Source: ATZT02 sp964655115
Lineage (GTDB): Bacteria; Actinomycetota; Actinomycetes; S36-B12; UBA5976
Assembly: GCA_964655115.1 (NCBI GenBank)
Contig: CAZZKM010000010.1
Location: forward strand, 1 to 37,109
Length of the DNA: 37,109 bases
Direction: 5' to 3'
Numbering within the stretch: the stretch's first letter is position 1; the number at the start of each line of letters is the position of its first letter. The notes beneath the pieces were generated by a model. The model had not been told where the DNA came from. It did not search any database and was given only the letters and a program-made list of their open reading frames with translations. Of this stretch, positions 8,192-16,416 are shown piece after piece. The translations under genes and the position numbers were made by a program.

Positions 8192-9025
8192 GTGCTAGCT
8201 GGCTTACTGATTGGTCTTCGTGAAGGTTTAGAGGCATCTTTAATTGTTGGCATTTTGATTGCCTACCTTGTAAAAATTGATCTTAAAAGCAGAATTCGTA
8301 GCATCTGGATTGGTGTAATTTCAGCAACAATCTTTTCCCTAATTGTCGGGGTTGCTGTTGGTTTAACTTCTGAATCTTTATCTGAATTTGCAGAGAAATT
8401 CTTCGCAGGAACCATGAGTTTTGTAGCAGTTGGATTTGTGACTGGAATGATTTTTTGGATGAGAACAGCATCAAAAGGATTGGCAAAGGATTTAAGAAAT
8501 CAAATTGACAATGCGTTGATTTCTGGCGGTACTTTTGGACTTACAGTTCTTTCATTTGCAGCAGTGGCACGTGAAGGCGTAGAGACTGCAATATTTTTAT
8601 GGGCAACAGCTCAAAATTCTGGAAGTCTTCCTACTTTAGTTGGTGGCTTCACAGGAATAGCAATGTCTATATTTTTAGGTTACCTAATTTATTTAGGTGC
8701 AATTAGATTAAATTTGTCATTCTTTTTCAAAACAACTGGAATACTTTTAATGGTCGTAGCAGCAGGTGTTTTAACATATGGAATTCATGAATTCCAAGAA
8801 TTAGGTTGGCTACCTGGATTAAATTCAATTGCATATGACATCTCTGGAACTTTAGATCCAAATGGTTTTGTTGCAACAATGTTTAGAGGTTTATTAAGCC
8901 TTAGAACTTCAATGTCATGGGTTGAGGTTTATGCCTATATTGCCTACATACTTGTTGTGGGATTTTTCTTCCTCAAACCAAATAAAGAATCAACAGTTAC
9001 AAAGCAAGAAGTAAAAATAAGTTAA
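8192..9025 (+). CDS. FTR1-family iron permease
   Basis: A 277-residue membrane protein of the FTR1/EfeU family. Both iron-binding REXXE motifs are present: REGLE at residues 10-14 in the first membrane helix and REGVE at 127-131 in the fourth. About seven hydrophobic helices are visible. The start is a GTG with AAAGGG upstream. Family members import ferric or ferrous iron, usually with a cupredoxin-like EfeO and a peroxidase EfeB or a multicopper oxidase; none is in the window, so partners are elsewhere or absent. It lies 32 bases after rnd and overlaps the convergent dxs by 4 bases. The DUF3000-rnd-dxs neighbourhood I know from other actinobacteria has no iron permease here, so this looks like a local insertion. 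Confidence 0.92.
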   Translation: MLAGLLIGLREGLEASLIVGILIAYLVKIDLKSRIRSIWIGVISATIFSLIVGVAVGLTSESLSEFAEKFFAGTMSFVAVGFVTGMIFWMRTASKGLAKDLRNQIDNALISGGTFGLTVLSFAAVAREGVETAIFLWATAQNSGSLPTLVGGFTGIAMSIFLGYLIYLGAIRLNLSFFFKTTGILLMVVAAGVLTYGIHEFQELGWLPGLNSIAYDISGTLDPNGFVATMFRGLLSLRTSMSWVEVYAYIAYILVVGFFFLKPNKESTVTKQEVKIS

Positions 9026-10926
9026 TTCTTTTTAATTTTTTCCGAAATTGCTTCATCAAGCCTTGCCATTGCTTCGATGATGTCTCTTGAAATATCTTGA
9101 GCTGTTAAACCTATTTCATTTAAAACTTGTGCTCTTGAGGCATGATCCAAGAATTTTTCAGGAATACCAAAATCTCTTTGTGGAGTGTAAATATTTCGAT
9201 CTCTTAAGAATTGGGAAATACTAGAAGCTGTTCCCCCTGATCTTGAATTATCTTCAATTACTGCAACCAATCGATGTCTTGCTCCTAAATTAGCAAGATA
9301 ATTTGGTAAAGGTTTTATCCATCTTGGATCAACCACTGTCACACCTAAACCTTGATCAATCAATCTTTGAGCCACATCGTTAGCTAAATGAGCCATTGCT
9401 CCAATTGAGACAACTAATACATCTTCTTCCCCATTTTTATTTAAGATGTCGATGCCTTCAATTCGTTCTTGGACATTAACCGGTGAAACTATGGCACCTT
9501 TGGGAAATCTAATTACAGTTGGTCGATCTTTAACTACTACGGATTCCCTTAAAAGTTCTCTTAAAGTTTGAGCATCTCTTGGAGCTGCAAGCATCAAATT
9601 TGGGACTACTTGCAAAATTGACAAATCCCACATTCCGTTATGACTTGCTCCGTCATCTCCTGTTATTCCTGCTCTATCTAAAACGAAAGTGACCCCTGCT
9701 TTATGTAATGCCACATCAAGCAGCAATTGGTCAAAAGCTCGATTTAAAAATGTGGCATAAATTGCAACCACTGGATGAAGACCACCAAGAGCCATTCCCG
9801 CAGCTGAAGTGGTGGCATGCTGTTCTGCAATTCCCACATCATAAATTCGATCTGGAAATTCTTTAGCAAATTTATCTAAACCAGTTGGACCAAGCATTGC
9901 TGCAGTAATTGCAACAATATCTTTACGTTCTTTGCCTATGGCTACTAATTCGTCACTAAAAACACTTGTCCATGTTGTGGCACTTGCACTTACAGGTTTG
10001 CCAGTTTCAGGATTAATAACTCCTGTGGCATGAAATTTTTCTGCTTCATCTTCTAAAGCAGGTGCATAACCTTTACCTTTTTCAGTTATCACATGAACCA
10101 TAACTGGACCGTGAAATCTTTTAGCGTATTGCAAAGCATTTTCTATTAAATCTTCATCATGGCCATTTACAGGGCCAATGTATTTTAATCCTAAATCTTC
10201 AAATAATCCTTGTGGTGCAAAAACGTCTTTAATTCCTTTTTTCATGCCATGTAATGCTTCAAATACAGGTCTTCCGATTGGGGATCGAAGTAAAGTTTCT
10301 TTACCCCAATCTAAAACTCGTTCATAAGTTTCATTTGTTCTTAAAGCAGCTAAATGTTCTGATAAACCACCAATTGTTGGTGAATAAGATCTTCCGTTGT
10401 CATTTACCACAATTACAAGTGGTCTATGTTTTTGTGAAGCAATGTTATTTAATGCTTCCCAACTCATCCCACCAGTTAAAGATCCATCTCCTACAACTGC
10501 CACAACATGTCTATCTTTTAATTCGCCAGTTTGTTCGAACGCTCTTGCCAAACCATCGGCCCAAGATAAGGCAGTTGAAGCGTGAGAATTTTCTACAAAA
10601 TCATGTTCAGATTCTGCTCTAGATGGATAACCAGAAATTCCATCTTTTTTTCTTAACTCGCTAAATTTATCTAATCTTCCGGTAAACATTTTATGAACAT
10701 AAGATTGATGACCTGTATCCCAGATGATGGCATCTTTTGGGGAATCAAAAACACGATGCAGCGCAATTGTTAATTCCACAACACCAAGATTTGGACCTAA
10801 GTGGCCACCTGTTTTTGAAACTTTAGAAATTAGAAACTCTCGAATTTCTCGAGCAAGGGTTGGAAGTTGTGAAGAATTTAGTTTCTTTAAGTCTTGTGGA
10901 GAATTTATTGAATTTAATAAGCCCAC
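9022..10926 (-). CDS. dxs: 1-deoxy-D-xylulose-5-phosphate synthase
   Basis: A 634-residue thiamine-diphosphate enzyme that condenses pyruvate with glyceraldehyde 3-phosphate, the first step of the MEP isoprenoid pathway. Visible are GGHLGPNLGVVELTIALH, WDTGHQSYVHKM, the thiamine/Mg motif GDGSLTGGMSWEALNN near 145-160, the central transketolase block DVGIAEQHATTSAAGMALGG and DRAGITGDDGASHNGMWDLS. The start is GTG at 10926, with GGAGGTG about ten bases upstream. Its stop overlaps FTR1 by 4 bases. A good promoter lies at 10978-11005, so dxs is probably transcribed separately from the xylose genes upstream. Confidence 0.97.
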   Translation of the reverse strand: MGLLNSINSPQDLKKLNSSQLPTLAREIREFLISKVSKTGGHLGPNLGVVELTIALHRVFDSPKDAIIWDTGHQSYVHKMFTGRLDKFSELRKKDGISGYPSRAESEHDFVENSHASTALSWADGLARAFEQTGELKDRHVVAVVGDGSLTGGMSWEALNNIASQKHRPLVIVVNDNGRSYSPTIGGLSEHLAALRTNETYERVLDWGKETLLRSPIGRPVFEALHGMKKGIKDVFAPQGLFEDLGLKYIGPVNGHDEDLIENALQYAKRFHGPVMVHVITEKGKGYAPALEDEAEKFHATGVINPETGKPVSASATTWTSVFSDELVAIGKERKDIVAITAAMLGPTGLDKFAKEFPDRIYDVGIAEQHATTSAAGMALGGLHPVVAIYATFLNRAFDQLLLDVALHKAGVTFVLDRAGITGDDGASHNGMWDLSILQVVPNLMLAAPRDAQTLRELLRESVVVKDRPTVIRFPKGAIVSPVNVQERIEGIDILNKNGEEDVLVVSIGAMAHLANDVAQRLIDQGLGVTVVDPRWIKPLPNYLANLGARHRLVAVIEDNSRSGGTASSISQFLRDRNIYTPQRDFGIPEKFLDHASRAQVLNEIGLTAQDISRDIIEAMARLDEAISEKIKKN

Positions 10927-10947
10927 TAAAAATTCACCTCCAACTTT

Positions 10948-10960
10948 TCAACAATGTTGA
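10948..10960. promoter_or_regulatory. Perfect 6+6 dyad in the dxs leader
   Basis: TCAACAATGTTGA has perfect six-base arms around one central base and lies between the dxs promoter and its ribosome-binding site. That is a position where a repressor could act. The arms are short enough to arise by chance in A+T-rich DNA. Confidence 0.25.
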
Positions 10961-10977
10961 TGAAGCCATCTTTAGTT

Positions 10978-11005
10978 ATTGTAATTGAGTACTAGAATTT
11001 GTCAT
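10978..11005 (-). promoter_or_regulatory. Candidate dxs promoter
   Basis: Read on the minus strand, ATGACA (11005-11000) and TACAAT (10983-10978) are separated by 16 bases. Each differs from the sigma-70-type consensus at one position. The predicted transcript starts near 10971, giving a leader of about 45 bases that includes GGAGGTG. It begins just after the mutarotase stop. Confidence 0.55.
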
Positions 11006-11011
11006 TTTTCT

Positions 11012-11812
11012 TTAATTTTCCTCACGAAAATGAGTTATGTCCCATTTGACACTTGCTTTTAATGGAGCCTCCGGAGTGGCAATTGATAATCCATAATTTG
11101 TCGCATTCGGAGGTCCTGTTTGAGGTTCTATACAGAATGAATCTTCTGGCTCATCATAAATAACAAAAGTTTGATGATCGAATTGAAAATCAATTCTTAA
11201 TGCGTTTTCCCACTCGATAAAACCTTTTCCACTTGGAACATCAAATGCATCATCAAATGGTGGTGTACCAATTTCTTTGGTCTGATTTAATGTCACAAAA
11301 TCTTTAGTTCTGATGTATTGAGAGATAGCTTCTATTGCATATTTAGCATTTTTTCCATTTCCAATATCTCTTTTAAACCATGGATGCCAACCTAATTGAG
11401 CTGGAAACTCTTTATCTACATCAATCGATGCGCTACATCGAATAAATTTATTTGATACAAACCACTTTTGTTTTATTATTGCTTTAACTGGCCAGTTTTC
11501 ATTTGAATAATGAAGTATTTCGACAGAATCTGTTTGTTGATTAAGAACTTCACCTTTTTCAAAAGCAACGGTTCCATGTATTGCCCAATTTTGAAAATTT
11601 ATATCTTGAGGATAATTTGTGTTCTTAAAAGTAATTTGATTATTTTCTATTCTTCCTGCCCAAGGGGCCATTAAATACCATCCCCCAACTAAGGGATTGT
11701 CTGTTTTTGGAGCAATTATTTGATATTTACCAATGTGACACTCTAAAACTTGGCCACCTTGATTTGGGTCAATTACTAAACGATTGTCGCCTTGAGCTAT
11801 GGAAATTGTCAT
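11012..11812 (-). CDS. Aldose 1-epimerase (mutarotase)-like protein
   Basis: A 266-residue galactose-mutarotase-fold protein. Family landmarks are PWAGRIENNQITFKNTNYP, WAIHGTVAF (candidate catalytic His), LGWHPWFKR (second His) and CIEPQTGPPNATNY, whose Glu is the expected base. The family interconverts alpha and beta anomers of aldoses. It is the last gene of the xylose set, 24 bases after the permease and without a strong ribosome-binding site. A role in supplying the xylose anomer preferred by the isomerase is likely but inferred from context. It is cytoplasmic, with no signal peptide. Confidence 0.85.
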   Translation of the reverse strand: MTISIAQGDNRLVIDPNQGGQVLECHIGKYQIIAPKTDNPLVGGWYLMAPWAGRIENNQITFKNTNYPQDINFQNWAIHGTVAFEKGEVLNQQTDSVEILHYSNENWPVKAIIKQKWFVSNKFIRCSASIDVDKEFPAQLGWHPWFKRDIGNGKNAKYAIEAISQYIRTKDFVTLNQTKEIGTPPFDDAFDVPSGKGFIEWENALRIDFQFDHQTFVIYDEPEDSFCIEPQTGPPNATNYGLSIATPEAPLKASVKWDITHFREEN

Positions 11813-11836
11813 TAAAAAGTACTAATGAAAAACTTT

Positions 11837-13072
11837 TTAACTTCCAGCTCTAGATTTTCTTCTAGAAATAGCATCAGCTGTAGCTGCTAACAATAAAACG
11901 GCTCCTGTAACTGCCAAATTTAATCCTGATGCAAGTCCAATTAGACCAAGGCCATTATCGATAATTGCAATAACAAATCCACCAATTACTGCATCTGTCA
12001 ATCTTCCTCGACCGCCAAACAAACTCACTCCTCCTACAACTGCTGCAGCAATTGCACTTAACACAATTGATCTACCTGCTGCGGCATCAACTGATGCTTG
12101 TCTTGAAGCTAATAAAATTCCTGCAATTCCTGCAAAAGTTGACGAGATCATAAATACCGTGATTCTTACTCGATCTACACGAATACCTGCACGTCTTGCA
12201 GCTTCAGCATTTCCTCCAACTGCATAAACATGTCTTCCAAATTTAGTTCTATTTAAAACAAAAGTTCCTGTTGCAAGAAGTATTAAAACAATTGGTACAA
12301 CCCATGGAACGCCCTTAAGTGATGTAACTGCAGGATTTGCACCGCGTTCTTGATTTAAAAATGTGACGACACCTGCTCCAACAATTAGTAACGTTAAAGA
12401 TTTTGCAATCAAAATACTTATTGGTTTGCTAGTTTGACCTGATGCACTTCTTTGTCTTCGAGAAATAAGTGAAGTTAGCACATATAAACCAAAAACAATT
12501 AGTAACAAAATCCAGCCAAAGATCAGTGGCATTGGTCTATTCATAATTGCAAGAATTGGTGGAGCATCAATTCCAATTAATCCACCTCTACCGATAACAA
12601 CTAATTGCAAACCTTGAAACGCTAAGAATGCCGCCAGCGTTACAACGAACGAGGGAATTCCTACTTTTGCAACCAGTATTCCTACTAAAAACCCAACCAA
12701 CATTCCAAACAAAATCGCAATTATTACAGCTATTGGCCATGAAACTCCATAATTAAACATCGAGACTGCTAAAAATCCTGCAGACAATCCAGCTGTTACT
12801 CCAGCTGCTAAATCAATTTCTCCCAGTAGTAAAACAAAGGTTAAACCCATTGCAAGTGTGGTAACAGTTGCTGTTTGAGTCAAAAGATTTGCAAAATTAA
12901 TTGGTTTTAAAAATATTGGATTTGCAAATGCAAATATCGTTGCCAAAATAACTAAACCAAGAAGTGCTGGAAGAGAACCGGTTTCTCCACCTCGAACTCT
13001 TACAACATAATCTTTAAAAGCATCCAGTAAAGAGCCTTCGCTTCCAGTTTGAATTGAATTTTGATTTGACAT
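11837..13072 (-). CDS. xylH: Sugar ABC transporter permease (xylose type)
   Basis: A 411-residue inner-membrane permease of the BPD_transp_2 (ribose/xylose) family with about ten hydrophobic helices. Landmarks are TVTTLAMGLTFVLLLGEIDL followed by AAGVTAGLSAG, IAKVGIPSFVVTLAAFLAFQG, and the coupling segment YAVGGNAEAARRAGIRVDRV near 280-300. A larger cytoplasmic loop around 200-215 (SRRQRSASGQTSKP) is polar and is expected in XylH-type permeases. The ATG follows the ATPase stop by one base, so translation is coupled. Together with the binding protein and ATPase it forms one importer. Xylose specificity is inferred from the neighbouring xylose isomerase and xylulokinase. Confidence 0.9.
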   Translation of the reverse strand: MSNQNSIQTGSEGSLLDAFKDYVVRVRGGETGSLPALLGLVILATIFAFANPIFLKPINFANLLTQTATVTTLAMGLTFVLLLGEIDLAAGVTAGLSAGFLAVSMFNYGVSWPIAVIIAILFGMLVGFLVGILVAKVGIPSFVVTLAAFLAFQGLQLVVIGRGGLIGIDAPPILAIMNRPMPLIFGWILLLIVFGLYVLTSLISRRQRSASGQTSKPISILIAKSLTLLIVGAGVVTFLNQERGANPAVTSLKGVPWVVPIVLILLATGTFVLNRTKFGRHVYAVGGNAEAARRAGIRVDRVRITVFMISSTFAGIAGILLASRQASVDAAAGRSIVLSAIAAAVVGGVSLFGGRGRLTDAVIGGFVIAIIDNGLGLIGLASGLNLAVTGAVLLLAATADAISRRKSRAGS

Positions 13073-13073
13073 G

Positions 13074-13832
13074 TTAAGCCTCGATATTTTCTTGAGTTTT
13101 AGTTCCAGTTATATATGCAACTACATCTGATTGAGTAGTTTCAGTTTTCTTTACAGCTGCTGTCATTTTTCCTAAATACAAAACATAAATTCTATCTGCC
13201 ACAGTGAACACATCTTGTAAGTTGTGAGAAATAATTATCACTGCTTTGCCGGCATCAGCAAGTCTTCTTACTAATTGCAAAACTTGTTCAGTTTGAGCCA
13301 CACCTAATGCAGCTGTTGGTTCATCCAAAATAACTACTTTGTTATTCCACAAAACCGCTCTTGCAATTGCAACAGTTTGTCTTTGTCCACCTGAAAGTCT
13401 GGCAACTTTTTGACGAACAGATTTCACAGTTCTTACTGACAAAGAGGTAAGGGTACTTGCTGCTTTTGATTCCATGTGTCCTTCATCTAGAACACCTTTA
13501 TTTGCTTGCTCTCTTCCCAAAAACATGTTGTGCACAATGTCTAAGTTGTCGCACAATGCTAAATCCTGATAAACCACATCTATTCCTAGATCAGATGATT
13601 GACGTGGACTTGTAAGTTCTACTTCTTTACCTTCAAATAAAATTGTGCCTGAATCATATGGCTGAATACCTGCTAAACCTTTAATTAAAGTTGATTTACC
13701 TGCACCATTATCACCGACTAGAGCAGTAACTTCACCTGCGCGAATTGAAAAATTTACACCTTTTAAAACTTCTACTGGACCAAAACTTTTTTTAACTTCT
13801 CGTAACTCGATAACTGGAGTTTGACTAGACAA
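13074..13832 (-). CDS. xylG: Sugar ABC transporter ATPase, single-domain
   Basis: A 252-residue ATPase with all core motifs: Walker A GDNGAGKST near 40-48, Q-loop YQDLALCDNL, signature LSGGQRQTVAIARA, Walker B VVILDEPTAALG and the H-loop ISHNL. The start is TTG at 13832, supported by AAAGGAG seven bases upstream. XylG, RbsA and MglA have two fused ATPase domains and about 500 residues; this protein has one, like FrcA of the fructose importer, so it should act as a homodimer. It is preceded by a strong hairpin (13871-13910) that separates it from the binding protein. Confidence 0.92.
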   Translation of the reverse strand: MSSQTPVIELREVKKSFGPVEVLKGVNFSIRAGEVTALVGDNGAGKSTLIKGLAGIQPYDSGTILFEGKEVELTSPRQSSDLGIDVVYQDLALCDNLDIVHNMFLGREQANKGVLDEGHMESKAASTLTSLSVRTVKSVRQKVARLSGGQRQTVAIARAVLWNNKVVILDEPTAALGVAQTEQVLQLVRRLADAGKAVIIISHNLQDVFTVADRIYVLYLGKMTAAVKKTETTQSDVVAYITGTKTQENIEA

Positions 13833-13870
13833 GAATTTTCTCCTTTGACCAGGTTATTGCTCTATTTAAA

Positions 13871-13910
13871 TATATGGTCTTGACACCATTAAAGGTGCCA
13901 AGACCATATA
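13871..13910 (-). other. Strong intercistronic hairpin between xylF and xylG
   Basis: Bases 13871-13882 (TATATGGTCTTG) pair perfectly with 13899-13910. After one mismatch, CACC (13884-13887) pairs with GGTG (13894-13897) around a six-base loop. The stem is thus 12 plus 4 base pairs. No U-run follows on the transcribed strand, so it is not a standard intrinsic terminator. Its place after the binding-protein gene fits an mRNA-stabilising or attenuating element that lets the binding protein be made in excess over the ATPase and permease. Confidence 0.85.
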
Positions 13911-13930
13911 GACGTGCTTTAAATCAGATC

Positions 13931-15037
13931 TTAGGAAAGACCGATTTCTGTACACTTGGCTGCTGCATCGCCGACGCAAACATCTGCTGCGGTTTTGCCA
14001 ATGCGGTCAAGTGCTGCTTTGAATCCGTCAAGTGATGCTGCATCTGCATACAACGCTTGTGGATCTGCTGCTTGGAATGGTGTTCCATCAGCCAATTGTT
14101 TATTGGTTGTTGGGGTTTCACCCTTCAAGATTGCGATTGCCAATTCAGCAGCTGTTGAAGCTTCAACTAAATAATCTTTGAAGACTGTCATACATTGCTT
14201 GCCTGACAATACGTTTGTCAAACCTTCAACAGAAGCATCTTGTCCAGATACTGGAACTTTCAAGTTGTTCTTGTCAAGGATTGCAATTGCTGATGCTGCG
14301 TTGGTGTCGTTTGCTGACACAACTGCGTCAACTTTATTACCATTTGCAGTAAGAGCTTGTTCGAAGTTTGTTCCAGCTTTTGCGCCATCCCATGTTCCAT
14401 CAGGACGTTTTGCGCCAAGTTTGGCTTTGTCAACTTCTACACCTGCTGCTTTAAGTGCAGTGTCATATCCTTCAGCAAACATTGCTGCGTTTCCGTCTGT
14501 TGGGTCTCCATCTAGGAAGATCAATTCAGCGGTCTTTGGATCTTTACCTGCATCTGCTAAGCACTTCAAGATACCTTCACCTTGAAGAGTTCCAACTGTT
14601 ACGTTGTCAAATGAAACGTAGTAGTCAACACCTTCAATTGGACGGTCATAAGCGATTGTTGGTACGCCTTGTGCTTTTGATTTAGCAGCAACTTGTGCAC
14701 CAGCACCTTGATAATCGGTGATGATCATTACGTTGCAACCAGATGCAAGCATTTGGTCACCAATGGTCAACATCTTTGCAGTGTCGCCTTCAGCATTTTG
14801 AATGTCGGTTGTGAAACCGGCTGCTTCTAGTGCTTCCTTCAATGCTGGACGATCTCCATTTTCCCAACGTGGGGAAGATGCAGAGTCTGGCAAGATTACG
14901 CAAGCTAAACCGCTTGCAGCTTCTGCTGCTGCTGTTTCTTCGCTTGCTGCGGAATCACTTGAACCGCTTGAGCATGCTGCTAATAAAAGAGCTGCTGCAG
15001 CGGTAACTGCTGCTACTCCGAAAGAGCGTTTTAACAC
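13931..15037 (-). CDS. xylF: Sugar-binding lipoprotein of xylose-type ABC transporter
   Basis: A 368-residue periplasmic-binding-protein-like lipoprotein (Peripla_BP_4 family). The N-terminus is a lipoprotein signal with lipobox LAAC (Cys near 22) and a Ser/Ala/Glu-rich linker to about residue 42. The mature fold shows GDTAKMLTIGDQMLASGCNV, VPTIAYDRPIEGVDYYVSFD, LIFLDGDPTDGNAAMF, VVSANDTNAASAIAILDKNN and VSGQDASVEG, all typical of xylose/ribose binders. The start is GTG at 15037 with AGGAG seven bases upstream. It is visibly more G+C-rich and more uniform in codon choice (GCT/GCA, GAA, AAG) than its neighbours, suggesting high expression. Xylose is inferred from context. Confidence 0.92.
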   Translation of the reverse strand: MLKRSFGVAAVTAAAALLLAACSSGSSDSAASEETAAAEAASGLACVILPDSASSPRWENGDRPALKEALEAAGFTTDIQNAEGDTAKMLTIGDQMLASGCNVMIITDYQGAGAQVAAKSKAQGVPTIAYDRPIEGVDYYVSFDNVTVGTLQGEGILKCLADAGKDPKTAELIFLDGDPTDGNAAMFAEGYDTALKAAGVEVDKAKLGAKRPDGTWDGAKAGTNFEQALTANGNKVDAVVSANDTNAASAIAILDKNNLKVPVSGQDASVEGLTNVLSGKQCMTVFKDYLVEASTAAELAIAILKGETPTTNKQLADGTPFQAADPQALYADAASLDGFKAALDRIGKTAADVCVGDAAAKCTEIGLS

Positions 15038-15094
15038 TCAGTTCTCCTTTTGTTTGTTTTTAATCTTGATTTGAATTAAATAAAACTTTTGATT

Positions 15095-16264
15095 TTATTT
15101 TTTCAAACCAAGAATGTGATCTATAGCTAACTGATCGAGTCTCTCGTTAAAGAATCCGCGTTCTGCTAGCTTGTCGGCGTCAAACACCTCCTGTTTCAAC
15201 TTGTTAGCTGAATCTGAGGAATAACCTCCGACAGTTGGTTGCGCTAATGAATCGTGACCTGAAACTTTATGTGCTTCTTTTACTTCTGGGTCAGCATCGT
15301 ATGCGCGTGCTTTTTCTGCTAAAGCTAAATAATTTCTCATTGAATTTTTGGCAAATTCCCAAATTCCTTCGCCATGTTCATTTCTGTATGGGCGTGAATC
15401 AAAATGTTTTGGTCCAGAGTAGCCAGTTTTTTCTAACAATCTAACTAAGAAGAAATTATCTTTAATTCCTTCTGAACCAAAACGAAGATCTTGGTCGTAT
15501 CTACCAATTTTTTGATCGTTCAAATCAATATGAAATAACTTCTTTTGCCAAACAGCTTGAGCAACTCCTTGGTAAAAAGAAAGTCCAGCCATTGTCTCGT
15601 GTGCAACTTCTGGATTAATACCAACCATGCTTGGATCATCAAGTGTTTCAATAAATGCCATGGCATGACCAATTGTTGGCAAGAAAGTATCACCTCTTGG
15701 TTCATTTGGTTTTGGTTCTAGCGCCATGCGCATTTTGTAACCTTTATCTTTTATATAACCAATAAAGAAATTCAAAGCTTCTCTATATCTTTCAAGGGCA
15801 TCAAGTGGATACTTAGAACCTGCTGCTTCCACACCTTCACGTCCACCCCAGAACACTGCAGTAGGTGCACCAAATTCAGCACCGACATCAAGTGCGTTCA
15901 AAACTTTTTGAATTGCATATTTTCTTATTTGTGGATCATTTGAAGTAAATGCTCCATCTTTAAAAACAGGATGAGTAAATAAATTTGTTGTTGCCATGGA
16001 AACGACAACGCCAGAATCATCTAGTGCTTTACGAAAATCTTTTTTAATTTTGTCTTGTTCTGCAAGTGAAGATTTATATGGAAGTAAATCATCATCATGA
16101 AATGAAACTCCCCAAACATTTAATTCGCCAAGTTTTCTAACAAAATCAGCTGGATAAATAGGTGGTCTTGTTGCTTCTCCAAATGGATCTCTACCGGAAT
16201 GGCCAATGGTCCAAAGTCCAAATGCAAATTTGTCTTCTCTTTTTGGAGTTAAAGCGCTAGACAT
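15095..16264 (-). CDS. xylA: Xylose isomerase
   Basis: A 389-residue class I (short) xylose isomerase of the actinobacterial type, converting D-xylose to D-xylulose in the cytoplasm. Metal and active-site blocks are intact: GVSFHDDDLLPY (catalytic His), AVFWGGREG, LEPKPNEPRGDTF, GINPEVAHETMAGL, FHIDLNDQKIGRYDQDLRFG and KHFDSRPYR. The ATG at 16264 is preceded by GAGGT. The 152-base gap upstream holds inverted repeats that look like operator sites, so transcription may be controlled here, separately from xylB. A 57-base gap with an A+T-rich weak hairpin leads to the binding protein gene. Confidence 0.97.
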   Translation of the reverse strand: MSSALTPKREDKFAFGLWTIGHSGRDPFGEATRPPIYPADFVRKLGELNVWGVSFHDDDLLPYKSSLAEQDKIKKDFRKALDDSGVVVSMATTNLFTHPVFKDGAFTSNDPQIRKYAIQKVLNALDVGAEFGAPTAVFWGGREGVEAAGSKYPLDALERYREALNFFIGYIKDKGYKMRMALEPKPNEPRGDTFLPTIGHAMAFIETLDDPSMVGINPEVAHETMAGLSFYQGVAQAVWQKKLFHIDLNDQKIGRYDQDLRFGSEGIKDNFFLVRLLEKTGYSGPKHFDSRPYRNEHGEGIWEFAKNSMRNYLALAEKARAYDADPEVKEAHKVSGHDSLAQPTVGGYSSDSANKLKQEVFDADKLAERGFFNERLDQLAIDHILGLKK

Positions 16265-16289
16265 TCACAACCTCATTTCAAAAGGATTT

Positions 16290-16319
16290 TTATTGCAAAA
16301 TATTTGCTATAGGCAATAA
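16290..16319. promoter_or_regulatory. Operator-like inverted repeat upstream of xylA (proximal)
   Basis: TTATTGC at 16290-16296 is the inverted copy of GCAATAA at 16313-16319, with 16 bases between. A nested repeat GCAAA (16295-16299)/TTTGC (16303-16307) gives three similar half-sites about ten bases apart. It lies 26 bases ahead of the xylA start codon. This suggests a repressor site. No regulator gene is present in the window. Confidence 0.5.
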
Positions 16320-16374
16320 CTTACCTTGAACTCATTTTCAGGGTCTAGCGAAGGTGGTCACAAATAAGCACGAT

Positions 16375-16408
16375 AAATGTTACTTTTCGGTAACTTTTTG
16401 TAACATTT
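16375..16408. promoter_or_regulatory. Operator-like inverted repeat upstream of xylA (distal)
   Basis: AAATGTTAC at 16375-16383 and GTAACATTT at 16400-16408 are perfect nine-base inverted arms separated by 16 bases. A third GTAAC lies at 16390-16394. The three half-sites start 10-11 bases apart, on one face of the helix. This is a likely protein-binding region between xylB and xylA. The whole 152-base gap (16265-16416) has no clear -35/-10 pair that I could defend. Confidence 0.55.
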
Positions 16409-16416
16409 TTTACAAT

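Noticed and set aside
13956..15074. Several long plus-strand open frames opposite the sugar-binding protein gene
   Set aside because: They are antisense shadows caused by the biased codon use of the highly expressed gene; they have no start signals or family motifs.
14802..15074. Plus-strand 90-residue frame over the binding-protein lipobox region
   Set aside because: It is a low-complexity Ala/Ser translation antisense to the signal peptide and has no supporting initiation site.
15077..15095. ATAAAA/TTTTAT hairpin at the end of xylA as a terminator
   Set aside because: The stem is only A-T pairs, overlaps the stop codon and is followed by further operon genes with a good ribosome-binding site.
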